Shown here: in pieces, positions 48,307 through 56,167 of the stretch
Layout: the number at the start of each line of letters is the position of its first letter
Numbering within the stretch: position 1 is the stretch's first letter
NCBI GenBank assembly: GCA_002067795.1
Contig: MVQI01000082.1
Coordinates: 62,001 to 126,000 of the forward strand
DNA: 64,000 nt
Reading direction: 5' to 3'
DNA from: Methanosaeta sp. PtaB.Bin039
GTDB lineage: Archaea; Halobacteriota; Methanosarcinia; Methanotrichales; Methanotrichaceae
The notes under the pieces: model-generated
Told to the model about the DNA's origin: nothing
Seen by the model: the letters and a program-made list of their open reading frames with translations, nothing else
The model's database searches: none
Made by a program: the position numbers and the translations under genes

Positions 48307-48474
48307 CTCGAATTCTATGACACGTGGGCTTTGATATCTCCGGCAAGAAGCCCTTGCGAATGCCCGCCGTAAAGACCACAGGGTCCATTCGCGCCTATAC
48401 TGATGGTTATCGTCGCAATGCTCGTCGCTTTGCTGGCTGGGGATTCAAGGTTTTTCGGGCTTTCGGGGGATTGC

Positions 48475-50364
48475 ATGGAGGACTTCGACCTGGATGCTAG
48501 GATGGAGGGGATGAGGGGGGCCCATCCTGAGAAGTTCGCGACCGAGGATTTGGCCTTCGGCCATATCCACGCCGGCGACCGCATCTTCATCGGCACCGGC
48601 TGTGGAGAGCCCCAGCACCTGGTGAACTCCCTGGCCGATTACGTGAAGCGGCATCCCAAGGCCTTCTTCGATGCGGAGGTGCTCCATGTCTGGACCTTGG
48701 GCGCAGCTCCATATACCGACGTCAAGTTCAAGGACAACTTCCGGCTCAACACGTTCTTCATAGGCCGCAGCACCAGAGAGGCGGTGAATAAGGAGATGGC
48801 CGACTACTCTCCCATATTCTTCTCGGCCATCCCAGACCTATTTTCCAGGGAACGAATACCCATAGACGTGGCCCTCATCCAGACGACGCCGCCCGACCGC
48901 CACGGCTATCTGAACCTGGGAATCAGCGTGGACATCGCCAAGTCAGCCGTCGAGAAGGCAAGGCTTGTTATCGCTCAGGTCAATTCCCATATGCCCAGGG
49001 TTCAGGGCGACGGATTCATCCACCTTGATGATGTGGATTTCGTCATCCGCCATGACCAGCCCCTGCTGGAATACCTGGAGGCCATCTCCTCCGATATCGC
49101 CAACAAGATCGGCAGCTACGTGGCCCATATAGTGGAGGATGGGGCCACAATCGAGGCAGGCTACGGCGTTATCCCCAATGCAGTCCTGGCCAACCTCGTG
49201 GACCGCAGAAATCTGGGCGTACACACCTCTCTGCTCACCGATGGATTCGTCGACCTGATGAGGCAAGGCGTCATCGACAATTCGAGGAAGAGCATCGATC
49301 GGGGCAAGACCGTCGCATCGTTTTGCATGGGAAAGAAGGAGACATACGAATTCCTGCACGACAACCCCACCATTGAGTTCAAGACCATCGACTACACCAA
49401 TAACCTGCTGACCATATCCAAGCACCGTGGCATGACCTCGATCAATAGCGCTATGGAGGTGGACCTGACCGGCCAGGCCACTGCAGAGTCGCTTGGCCCC
49501 ATCTTTCACAGCGGGATCGGCGGTCAGGCCGACTTCATGCGAGGCGCTGTCATCGCGCCTGGCGGCAAGGCAATCCTGGCCCTGCCCTCCACAGCCGAGG
49601 ACGGCCGCATCTCTCGCATAGTCCCGCTTCTTCCGGAGGGGGCCGGGGTCACCCTTACCAGGGGCGATATACATTATGTGGTCACCGAGTACGGCATAGC
49701 CTACCTTCACGGCAAGAACATCAGGGAGCGGGCAATGGACCTGATCGCACTTGCTCACCCCAAGTTCCGGCCATGGCTCTTGGGGGAGGCCAAGCGACTC
49801 TCCATGATCTATTCCGACCAGGCATTCATCCCGGGGGCACGCGGCGAGTACCCTGTCCGGATGGAGACCCGCCGGACAACCAAGAGCGGGCTCTCCCTGC
49901 TGCTCCGGCCGGTCAAGATCAGCGACGAGCCGCTGGTAAAGGACCTGTTCTATTCCTTATCCGACGAGAGCCTGTACTACAGGTTCATATCTGCCCGTCG
50001 GGACATGCCCCACCAGCTCCTCCAGGAGTTCGTGATAATAGACTACACACAGGAGATGGTGATACTGGCCGTGGTGGAGGACCAGGAGAAGGAGACGCTT
50101 GTCGGCCTTGGCCAGTACAGCATAGACGAGAGGAACCATACCGCCGAGGTCGCCATAGTGATCAGGGACGAATACCAGAACAGGGGCGTGGGGACAGAGC
50201 TGCTCTCTTACCTGACCTACCTTGCCAAGAAGCAGGGCCTCCTGGGATTCACGGCCGAGGTGCTGGTGGACAACCGCCCCATGATCCGGCTATTTGAGAA
50301 GATGAGGTTCAACATCAAGAAGACCAGGGATTCCGGGGTCTACGAGCTCAAGATGGCCTTCTGA
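48475..50364 (+). CDS. Acetyl-CoA hydrolase/CoA-transferase fused to a GNAT acetyltransferase domain
   Basis: A 629-residue two-domain protein. Residues about 30-440 are an acetyl-CoA hydrolase/4-hydroxybutyrate CoA-transferase-type enzyme. Seen are GCGEPQHLVN, the domain junction GYGVIPNAVL, the segment HSGIGGQADFMRGA and the catalytic glutamate in YVVTEYGIAYLHGKNIRERA. Residues about 480-629 are a GNAT domain with LRPVKISDEPLVKDLFY and the acetyl-CoA loop RDEYQNRGVGTELLSYL. The two halves may couple acyl-CoA handling with protein or small-molecule acetylation. In an acetate-using methanogen the natural substrate may be acetyl-CoA, but this is inferred. ATG 48475 has GGGGGA five bases upstream. 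Confidence 0.88.
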   Translation: MEDFDLDARMEGMRGAHPEKFATEDLAFGHIHAGDRIFIGTGCGEPQHLVNSLADYVKRHPKAFFDAEVLHVWTLGAAPYTDVKFKDNFRLNTFFIGRSTREAVNKEMADYSPIFFSAIPDLFSRERIPIDVALIQTTPPDRHGYLNLGISVDIAKSAVEKARLVIAQVNSHMPRVQGDGFIHLDDVDFVIRHDQPLLEYLEAISSDIANKIGSYVAHIVEDGATIEAGYGVIPNAVLANLVDRRNLGVHTSLLTDGFVDLMRQGVIDNSRKSIDRGKTVASFCMGKKETYEFLHDNPTIEFKTIDYTNNLLTISKHRGMTSINSAMEVDLTGQATAESLGPIFHSGIGGQADFMRGAVIAPGGKAILALPSTAEDGRISRIVPLLPEGAGVTLTRGDIHYVVTEYGIAYLHGKNIRERAMDLIALAHPKFRPWLLGEAKRLSMIYSDQAFIPGARGEYPVRMETRRTTKSGLSLLLRPVKISDEPLVKDLFYSLSDESLYYRFISARRDMPHQLLQEFVIIDYTQEMVILAVVEDQEKETLVGLGQYSIDERNHTAEVAIVIRDEYQNRGVGTELLSYLTYLAKKQGLLGFTAEVLVDNRPMIRLFEKMRFNIKKTRDSGVYELKMAF

Positions 50365-50393
50365 TGTTTATGCGCGTGGCCCGTGCCTGCACA

Positions 50394-51290
50394 TCAGCCC
50401 TCCAGGACCTCCATGGCCTCCTCAAGCGAGCGGTTCTCAACGGTGATCGAGTAGATCGCGTTGCACATGCGTACAGCTTCCTCCAGGCTTTTCTGGTGGA
50501 TGTTTCGGCCAGTGGCGTTCCCAGCCGCCCCGGAGATGTGGATCTGGTCGTGCAGCCTGCTGAGAAAGGCATGAGGAGAGTCGCTGGACCCGCCGGCACA
50601 GACCACGCCTGTCCTGCCTGCAGCCAGCACGGCCTCACGAAAGTCCGACGCCGCCTGCGGCCCCCTCGGGTAGTTCACCTTCACGAAGTCGCTTCCCAAG
50701 GCTGCGGCCACGCCGCAGGCACCGGCAATGAGGTGAGGATCTCGTTCGTCCCTGACAGCCCGTCCCCGGGGGTACATCCAGAGAACCGTCAGCAGCCCTT
50801 CCCGGTGAGCACAAGTCACGATCTGGGCAGCCTGGGCAAGCATGCTTGATTCCTCCTCCGATCCAAGGTAAACGGTGTAGCCCACCCCCAGTATGTTCAG
50901 GCCGCTCTCCTCTGCAATCTCCTGAACCTGGGAGACCTCCATCCACTGGGCGCTATAGGGATCGGCCTGCTGTGTCTCGACCAGGTTTGTCTTAGAGTTG
51001 AGCTTGACCAGATAGGGCACGTCCGGATAATCCATGCCATAACGGGAGATCAGTCCCATCTGGGCGGCGAATACCCCGATCCTGCCATGCGACGCGATCC
51101 GGAACAGGTGTTCTGGGTCCGCGTCCTGAGCAGAGATGCCTGTGCCGAAGAAATCCTGGTTCAGGTGCTCTACCTTCTGATCTCCGGCAAATAGCATCAG
51201 CCTGCCTGTTCCCGCTGTCAGCGCCTGATATCTCCGGCGGTACCTCTCCCTGGACCTGGCAGGCACATCCATAGGTACGGAGAGATTCAT
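50394..51290 (-). CDS. Class I (DhnA-like) aldolase
   Basis: A TIM-barrel aldolase of 298 residues related to archaeal class I fructose-bisphosphate aldolase and ADH synthase. Seen are RLMLFAGDQKVEHLN at the N-terminus, PYLVKLNSKTNLVE, the Schiff-base lysine region GSDFVKVNYPRG, and the phosphate-binding end VVCAGGSSDSPHAF...ISGAAGNATGRNIHQ. Coupled by an ATGA overlap to a PfkB sugar kinase, it probably cleaves the kinase's product (fructose 1,6-bisphosphate or a 1-phosphate). ATG 51290 is chosen for this overlap. Confidence 0.8.
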   Translation of the reverse strand: MNLSVPMDVPARSRERYRRRYQALTAGTGRLMLFAGDQKVEHLNQDFFGTGISAQDADPEHLFRIASHGRIGVFAAQMGLISRYGMDYPDVPYLVKLNSKTNLVETQQADPYSAQWMEVSQVQEIAEESGLNILGVGYTVYLGSEEESSMLAQAAQIVTCAHREGLLTVLWMYPRGRAVRDERDPHLIAGACGVAAALGSDFVKVNYPRGPQAASDFREAVLAAGRTGVVCAGGSSDSPHAFLSRLHDQIHISGAAGNATGRNIHQKSLEEAVRMCNAIYSITVENRSLEEAMEVLEG

Positions 51291-52249
51291 GTCCCCACCC
51301 GCCCGGCTGAGAGCTCTGTCAGGCTGACCTGGGGCACCAGCCTGTTGAAGTCGTCCAGGCTGGCCAGGGCTGTCCCTTCCTTGAGCGTGGTGGCAGTCCC
51401 GGCTGCAGCGGCATAGGTCAGGCACTCTGACAGGTCCCGTGCCTGGGCCAGGCCATACATGAAACCAGCAACAGACGAGTCACCCGCCCCTATGGTGTTC
51501 TTTACCTCCACGCCCGGGGGCTCTGCAATCCATTCTCCTTCCGAGGACACCAGCAGGATGCCCCTCGGCCCCATGGAGACCAGGACCGTGTCCACCCCCT
51601 TTCGGCGGATGTCCCGGGCCGCTGCTCTGACCTCATCCACCTCTCGCAGCTCCCTGCCAACCAGCTGGCTGAGCTCATGGATATTGGGCTTTATGACGTC
51701 TGGCCGCGCCTCGATGCCAACGCGCAGCGATTCGCCATCCACATCCAAGATCACCTTGGACTGGCAGGTTCCATAGTGGCAGCGTTTGGCCAGATTGATG
51801 ATCTTTCTGTAGATCTCGGCGCTAAGACCTCTGGGCAGGCTGCCGCCGATTGAGACCATCTGTGGCTCTGGCAGCTCCTGGATCTTATCGATCATCTGGA
51901 TCAGCTCATGAGGGCGGACCTCAGGGCCTCTGGCATTGAAGGCCAGCTGTCTTCCAGTGCCTATCTCGTGTATCACTATATTGGTCCTGGTCTCGCCAGA
52001 TACCCGCACGAAGTCCGTCTGTATGCCGTCATTCAGCAGCCTTCCCTCAAGCTCCATCCCGGCAAATCCGCCCACGAACCCCAGGGCTGTGTTATCCACC
52101 CCCAGGTTCTTGAGGACCTTTGAGACGTCGATGCTCTTTCCTCCGGCGTAGTTGTCCTCCCTGACGATGCGGTTGGATACATCGTCGCGTATCCTGTCCA
52201 CCCAGATTGTGCGGTCCAATGCGGGGTTGAGCGTTATGGTGTAGATCAT
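51287..52249 (-). CDS. PfkB-family sugar kinase (1-phosphofructokinase-like)
   Basis: Ribokinase-superfamily kinase of 320 residues. The first signature is MIYTITLNPALDRTIWV, typical of 1-phosphofructokinase/tagatose-6-phosphate kinase, followed by NYAGGKSIDVSKVLKNLG. The catalytic second signature VKNTIGAGDSSVAGFMYGL holds the base Asp. In methanogens a PfkB kinase could phosphorylate fructose 6-phosphate with ATP or another donor. Its coupling to an aldolase supports a two-step hexose-phosphate cleavage module. A TATA-like sequence lies in the 250-nt region upstream that also holds a large inverted repeat. Confidence 0.88.
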   Translation of the reverse strand: MIYTITLNPALDRTIWVDRIRDDVSNRIVREDNYAGGKSIDVSKVLKNLGVDNTALGFVGGFAGMELEGRLLNDGIQTDFVRVSGETRTNIVIHEIGTGRQLAFNARGPEVRPHELIQMIDKIQELPEPQMVSIGGSLPRGLSAEIYRKIINLAKRCHYGTCQSKVILDVDGESLRVGIEARPDVIKPNIHELSQLVGRELREVDEVRAAARDIRRKGVDTVLVSMGPRGILLVSSEGEWIAEPPGVEVKNTIGAGDSSVAGFMYGLAQARDLSECLTYAAAAGTATTLKEGTALASLDDFNRLVPQVSLTELSAGRVGT

Positions 52250-52399
52250 GATGGACTTGTCCCCGATGATGCCATTTCATTTTCCGAAGTAGCATTTATG
52301 ACTGTGTGCAGATATCTGATGAATGTAGTTCATTCGAAGGCCCAGTGATCATGGCCCTCTTGGCCTGGCAATGGACTGATCGGCCGGCCAGAAGGCGTC

Positions 52400-52450
52400 T
52401 CCTGGCAGGATCGGTGCCGATAATCATCTTAGGTCGCGGCCCTGCCAGGA
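52400..52450. repeat. 10-bp perfect inverted repeat with internal hairpin
   Basis: TCCTGGCAGG (52400-52409) and CCTGCCAGGA (52441-52450) are perfect inverses. The spacer begins with a second hairpin ATCGG-TG-CCGAT (52410-52421). It lies between the sod stop and the pfkB start and may end the sod transcript or regulate pfkB. Confidence 0.6.
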
Positions 52451-52503
52451 GGCTCTTCCTGATGCGGATGCCTGTGGTACGATTATGCTGGCGATCTCGC
52501 CTT

Positions 52504-53121
52504 CTACTTGGCCAAGGCTTCGAAGCGCCTTTCGGCTTCCGCCCAGTTGACCACATTCCAGAAGGCTTCCACGAACTTCGCCCGCTCGTTCTTGTAGTCC
52601 AGGTAATAGGCGTGCTCCCAGACGTCCAAGACCAGCATTATCCGCAACGTCGGATATACATTGAAGTTGTGCTTCTCCACCTGCATGATGATGGGTCGTC
52701 TGGTCTGTCCGCAGATGGCCAGGGCAGCCCAGCCAGATCCTTCAACGCCCACGGCAGCGGCGCTGAACTCCTTCTTGAACCGCTCGAAGGAGCCGAACTC
52801 CTTCTCTATCTCTTTGGCCAGAGCGCCAACCGGCTTTCCCCCCCCGCCTTTTTCGGCTGGGGCCATGTTGGCCCAGAAGAGGCTGTGCAGTATGTGGCCT
52901 CCGATGTGAAAGGATAGCTCTTTTAGCGTTGCCTTCTGGTCGAAGTCGGTTTTGGCCTCCCTAGCCCGGTCCATCCTCTCCAATATGCCATTGGCACCGT
53001 TTACATATGCCAGGTGGTGCTTGTCATGATGGAGCTTGAGCTGGGTTTCTGAGATGTGGGGCTCCAGGTCTTTGCTGCCGTAGGGCAGTTCGGGAAGGAC
53101 ATAAAACTTCTTATCTTCCAT
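52504..53121 (-). CDS. sod: Superoxide dismutase (Fe/Mn family)
   Basis: Cytoplasmic Fe/Mn superoxide dismutase, 205 residues. Metal ligands are visible as His in [15 protein letters not shown], His in [12 protein letters not shown], and Asp/His in [21 protein letters not shown]. The N-terminus [18 protein letters not shown] is typical. Which metal is used cannot be told safely. ATG 53121 is preceded by GGGAG. A TATA stretch aatcatatatc lies just upstream near 53136-53146, supporting this start over a longer frame. Confidence 0.95.
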   Translation of the reverse strand: MEDKKFYVLPELPYGSKDLEPHISETQLKLHHDKHHLAYVNGANGILERMDRAREAKTDFDQKATLKELSFHIGGHILHSLFWANMAPAEKGGGGKPVGALAKEIEKEFGSFERFKKEFSAAAVGVEGSGWAALAICGQTRRPIIMQVEKHNFNVYPTLRIMLVLDVWEHAYYLDYKNERAKFVEAFWNVVNWAEAERRFEALAK

Positions 53122-53308
53122 TCTCTTAGCTCCCAATGATATATGATTTGTTCTCCGGTGTATGTCACTATATCCTATTAAATGCTCTGCTGGTGAAAAA
53201 TGGCGATCTGAGAAAGCCATGACCGCAAGATGGCCACAGATCGGGACGGCTCAACACCGTTCCAGGCCGTCCCCCCTTACTGGGCCGGCCCTTGGCCATA
53301 ACGTCGCA

Positions 53309-53884
53309 TTAGATTCTCTTCTGGTCTCGAGCTCCGTCTTGGTCGGACTGTTCCCTGGCCTTGCTCAAGGCCATTGCATGCCAGGCCAGCTCCTCCAGCA
53401 TCTTGCGGGCATGAATGACGTAAGACTCCTTCTTTATCGTCCCGTCCTCGGTAAACAGATCCTGTACCTTTGAGAAATATACAGCATCCTCCAGTGGCAG
53501 CATGTGAAGCGCGATGAGGACTGTCTTGAGCTGCTGCATCATCCTGGCACCTCCGTAGACGCCGCTTGACACGCCGCATATGGCCACGGGCTTGCGGGCG
53601 TACTGGCGGAAGAGCAGGTCGAGCATCATCTTCAGCTCTCCTGGGTAGCCACGGTTGTATTCCGGGGACACTATGATGAATCCATCGGCGCGGAGCACCG
53701 CCTCCTCCCACCGCCTGGCCTTCTCTGTGGTCTCGGTGTTGTCGGTTGCCTCCAGCCGAAAGTCGCGGACATCTAAAATCTCGCTCTCCAGTCCGAAACT
53801 GAGCGCCTGAGCAAGCATGAAGGCTGCGGCCTTCTCAGACTGCCTGCCCAGCCTTGCAGTGCCAAGGATCACCGGGATGTACAT
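53309..53884 (-). CDS. NADPH-dependent FMN reductase-family flavoprotein
   Basis: Flavodoxin-like fold, 191 residues. The phosphate-binding N-terminus is PVILGTARLGRQSEKAA, and the flavin-contact motif FIIVSPEYNRGYPGELKMMLD is typical of the FMN_red family (NAD(P)H:FMN/quinone or azo reductases). Lying next to superoxide dismutase on the same strand suggests a role in oxidative stress, for example two-electron quinone reduction, but this is context only. The 188 nt between them has no other gene. Confidence 0.88.
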   Translation of the reverse strand: MYIPVILGTARLGRQSEKAAAFMLAQALSFGLESEILDVRDFRLEATDNTETTEKARRWEEAVLRADGFIIVSPEYNRGYPGELKMMLDLLFRQYARKPVAICGVSSGVYGGARMMQQLKTVLIALHMLPLEDAVYFSKVQDLFTEDGTIKKESYVIHARKMLEELAWHAMALSKAREQSDQDGARDQKRI

Positions 53885-53908
53885 GCACCCACCTCTTCTG
53901 CCCAGACT

Positions 53909-54349
53909 CTACGGCCACCAGTCCAGCGGATCGAACTCGTTCTCGGGACGGTCATGCACCACAGCCAGCCCGGCGTCCACCAGCATTCGGTTGTAGGGCA
54001 CCGGGTTTATCGTCCCGTTTCCATCTGCCAGATAGGCGACGGCGATCGTGCAACCCTTTGGGCAGCTGGATTTCTTATCGTCCAGGTCCAGGTAGATCCT
54101 CTTATGGAGGAGGTGAATCTGGGTGAAATGCTTTGCCTCCGTCCCCTTCTGGGTGGGGATCTGGTAGGCGTCGATATCCGCCAGCCTGACCCAGCCTATG
54201 CCTGTGACGAATATGGAATCTCCGTCTATTACCTGGGTAACGTTGCCGGTGAATTCCGAAGGACCTCCCTGGCCGAGCTGAACCAGAAGCAACAGCGATA
54301 TGGCCGATAGAGCGCCCATCCACCAGGCTGGTTTTCCTATCATGTCCAT
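53909..54349 (-). CDS. Exported SNase-fold protein lacking catalytic residues
   Basis: A 146-residue protein with an N-terminal membrane/signal segment (WWMGALSAISLLLLVQLG) and a staphylococcal-nuclease-like OB fold: FTGNVTQVIDGDSIFVTGIG, VRLADIDAYQIPTQKGTEAKHF and YNRMLVDAGLAVVHDRPENE. Active nucleases have Arg, Asp, Glu and a second Arg. Here the Glu of DxPE is Gln (IDAYQ), and the region of the second Arg reads CPKGCTIAVAYLADG without it. Two Cys there could form a disulphide. Nuclease activity is therefore doubtful; a binding role is more likely. Confidence 0.75.
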   Translation of the reverse strand: MDMIGKPAWWMGALSAISLLLLVQLGQGGPSEFTGNVTQVIDGDSIFVTGIGWVRLADIDAYQIPTQKGTEAKHFTQIHLLHKRIYLDLDDKKSSCPKGCTIAVAYLADGNGTINPVPYNRMLVDAGLAVVHDRPENEFDPLDWWP

Positions 54350-54552
54350 CTCTAGCTCGATGAAGCTATAAAGATTCTGTGCAGATTATCTTATAAAAAT
54401 CGGCAGTTAAAGATTGAGCGCAAAGCTTCTGCTCAGAGTCATTGGTCTGGCTCCGTTTAGAGCCCCTCCGGCACGAAAATGCGCTTTCTTGGCTGCCATA
54501 TTGATGGCTATTGCAGTTGCACTGGATTGTTCACAGGCCTCTGGCGCCGGCA

Positions 54553-54960
54553 TCAGGCCGACGCCATGGTTCGTGCGATGTATTTGATCAGCTCCGGGGC
54601 CAGCTTGGCGGTCTTTTGCACCTCTGCTGCCATCACTTCCGGAGGCATACCGCGACCGACCATACCCCTGATATCCTCAACGGTCTGGTCGTGGACCGTA
54701 AAGTACGCATCCAGGTCCTTGCGGTGGCCCCAGACGTCTCCTTCCACCACTTCGACGCCCTGCATATCGAGGAAGACGCTGATGGCGCTGGACATAGTCC
54801 TCTTGTAGGAGGGTGGGACCTGTATCAGCTTGAGCCTGGGGCATCTCTGGAGCAGTGCCAGCAGATCCACGTTTGACGGCCGGAAGGCCAGGTGTACCAT
54901 CTTCTCATCAGGTTTCAGCGACCTGATCTCGTTCTTTGAGCTAACCACTCTTATCTTCAT
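54553..54960 (-). CDS. DUF1699 family protein
   Basis: A 135-residue cytoplasmic protein of the DUF1699 family, to my knowledge limited mainly to methanogens of the Methanosarcinales/Methanotrichales group. Conserved parts are MKIRVVSSKNEI, HLAFRPSNVDLLALL, CPRLKLIQVPPSYKRTMS and the C-terminal KLAPELIKYIARTM. GGTGAT precedes the ATG by three bases. The promoter gctttatattcg lies near 55008-55019 on the minus strand and resembles the distal promoter at 48191. Function unknown. Confidence 0.82.
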   Translation of the reverse strand: MKIRVVSSKNEIRSLKPDEKMVHLAFRPSNVDLLALLQRCPRLKLIQVPPSYKRTMSSAISVFLDMQGVEVVEGDVWGHRKDLDAYFTVHDQTVEDIRGMVGRGMPPEVMAAEVQKTAKLAPELIKYIARTMASA

Positions 54961-55504
54961 TTGATCACCTTTTCACGATATTCAAACCATTAACTACGTC
55001 ATTCGACGAATATAAAGCTTTCTATTTCACGTCTTTAAACGATATTGCTGCCTGCTGCCCGGATCGATGCATAATGGAAGAATGGGCAAAAGTCGCGGGA
55101 TGTTGGAGGGAGGATAGGAGGGAGTGTCGACAAGAACACGTAATTCGACCTTTGCCGACTACTACAACGACTTTTGACGATAAATACTTTTCGGTGGTGC
55201 CGGCCTCTCGGCCTTGGGCCAAACGCCGCCAGACACATGAATTGGGGCGTCTGGCCAGGCGCGGACCTCAACGCACTGTTTTTCCTATTGGAGATCTGAG
55301 CGGATGCGGTCAGCAGCAAAATATAAAGAATGATCTCGGGGAGGGCGGCGGCAGCCCGGCCATGCAGCCCTGCGAAAAAATTCACCTACCAAAAAAACAC
55401 TTATTTTGCAGGAATCATGTCGCATGTCTGCCATTTTCATGCTTCGCGTGGGCGAGAACAGCAGATTTTTCAGCAGGGTTTTTATTGGAAGTGCGCGCAG
55501 CAGG
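54961..55504. other. Intergenic region without recognised gene
   Basis: Contains the DUF1699 promoter (55003-55020), a small GGCC hairpin near 55202-55213 and A/T runs near 55374-55400 that may end the CDP-alcohol phosphotransferase transcript. Short frames on both strands look like noise. Confidence 0.5.
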
Positions 55505-56161
55505 TCATTTGCCATTTCCCTGACCGGTTCGGGCCAATCCTTCAGCGTATCTCACGGCGGTTAGAATCCGCTGAAGGGCTGTGGCGTTGGAGAGCAGAGC
55601 TGTGGCTGCAACCGCTGCCAGGAGCGCTTCCCTGGAGTACATCCCTGCTGCAATTCCAGCGTAGAGGAGGATGAGGCGCTCTCCTCGCTCCAGGAGGCCT
55701 CCCATTCGATTCAGATCTGCCTCGTCTTTCACCAGGTCCCGGTGGTCTGCATAAGCACGCACAAAGCTGGTCATGAGCGAGCCAAAGACGAGCAGCAAAT
55801 ACCAGATCATAAGGGGCAATCCCAGGAAGTCCCCTTCACCCAGGTGCAGGGCCAGTCCAAGGATCAGAAGGACCTCTACATATCGGTCCAGAACCCCATC
55901 CAGAAACGCTCCCAGAGCGGTGGACTGGCCTGTTGAACGGGCAACGGCTCCATCTATCATGTCCACAGCACCGCTCAGCAGAAACAGAGCCAGACCCATT
56001 GACATGTTGTGGTAGGCAAGTGCAGCGAGGCCGCCGGCTGCCAGTGGCAGGGAGAGCAGCGTCCAAGCTATTGGGTGGAGCCCAAGATGGGAAAAGGCCG
56101 CAAGCAGGCGGTCGCTTCTCTCCTTATCAAGTATGCGAGACCTGATCAAGTGGGCTGTCAT
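55505..56161 (-). CDS. CDP-alcohol phosphatidyltransferase family (archaeal phospholipid head-group synthase)
   Basis: Integral membrane enzyme of 218 residues with about six hydrophobic segments. The family motif DGxxARxxxxxxxxGxxxDxxxD is complete in MIDGAVARSTGQS followed by ALGAFLDGVLDRYVE. It transfers CDP-archaeol to an alcohol such as inositol phosphate, serine or glycerol phosphate. Similar archaeal genes are annotated as archaetidylinositol phosphate synthase. The substrate is not decided by sequence. It is 6 nt after the aminotransferase on the same strand, though a functional link is not obvious. Confidence 0.88.
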   Translation of the reverse strand: MTAHLIRSRILDKERSDRLLAAFSHLGLHPIAWTLLSLPLAAGGLAALAYHNMSMGLALFLLSGAVDMIDGAVARSTGQSTALGAFLDGVLDRYVEVLLILGLALHLGEGDFLGLPLMIWYLLLVFGSLMTSFVRAYADHRDLVKDEADLNRMGGLLERGERLILLYAGIAAGMYSREALLAAVAATALLSNATALQRILTAVRYAEGLARTGQGNGK

Positions 56162-56167
56162 CTCCTC

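Larger units (their letters stand above)
47832..48474. other. Regulatory region between the HprK-like and CoA-transferase genes
   Basis: No gene is seen in about 640 nt. It holds two inverted repeats, two TATA-type promoters and a possible structured leader (48326-48357) reading toward the CoA-transferase gene. A frame extending the transferase upstream to ATG 48403 would add a hydrophobic stretch but has no ribosome binding site. Confidence 0.55.

Noticed and set aside
48403-48474. N-terminal extension making the CoA-transferase membrane-targeted
   Set aside because: No ribosome binding site before ATG 48403, whereas ATG 48475 has GGGGGA and starts the conserved domain.
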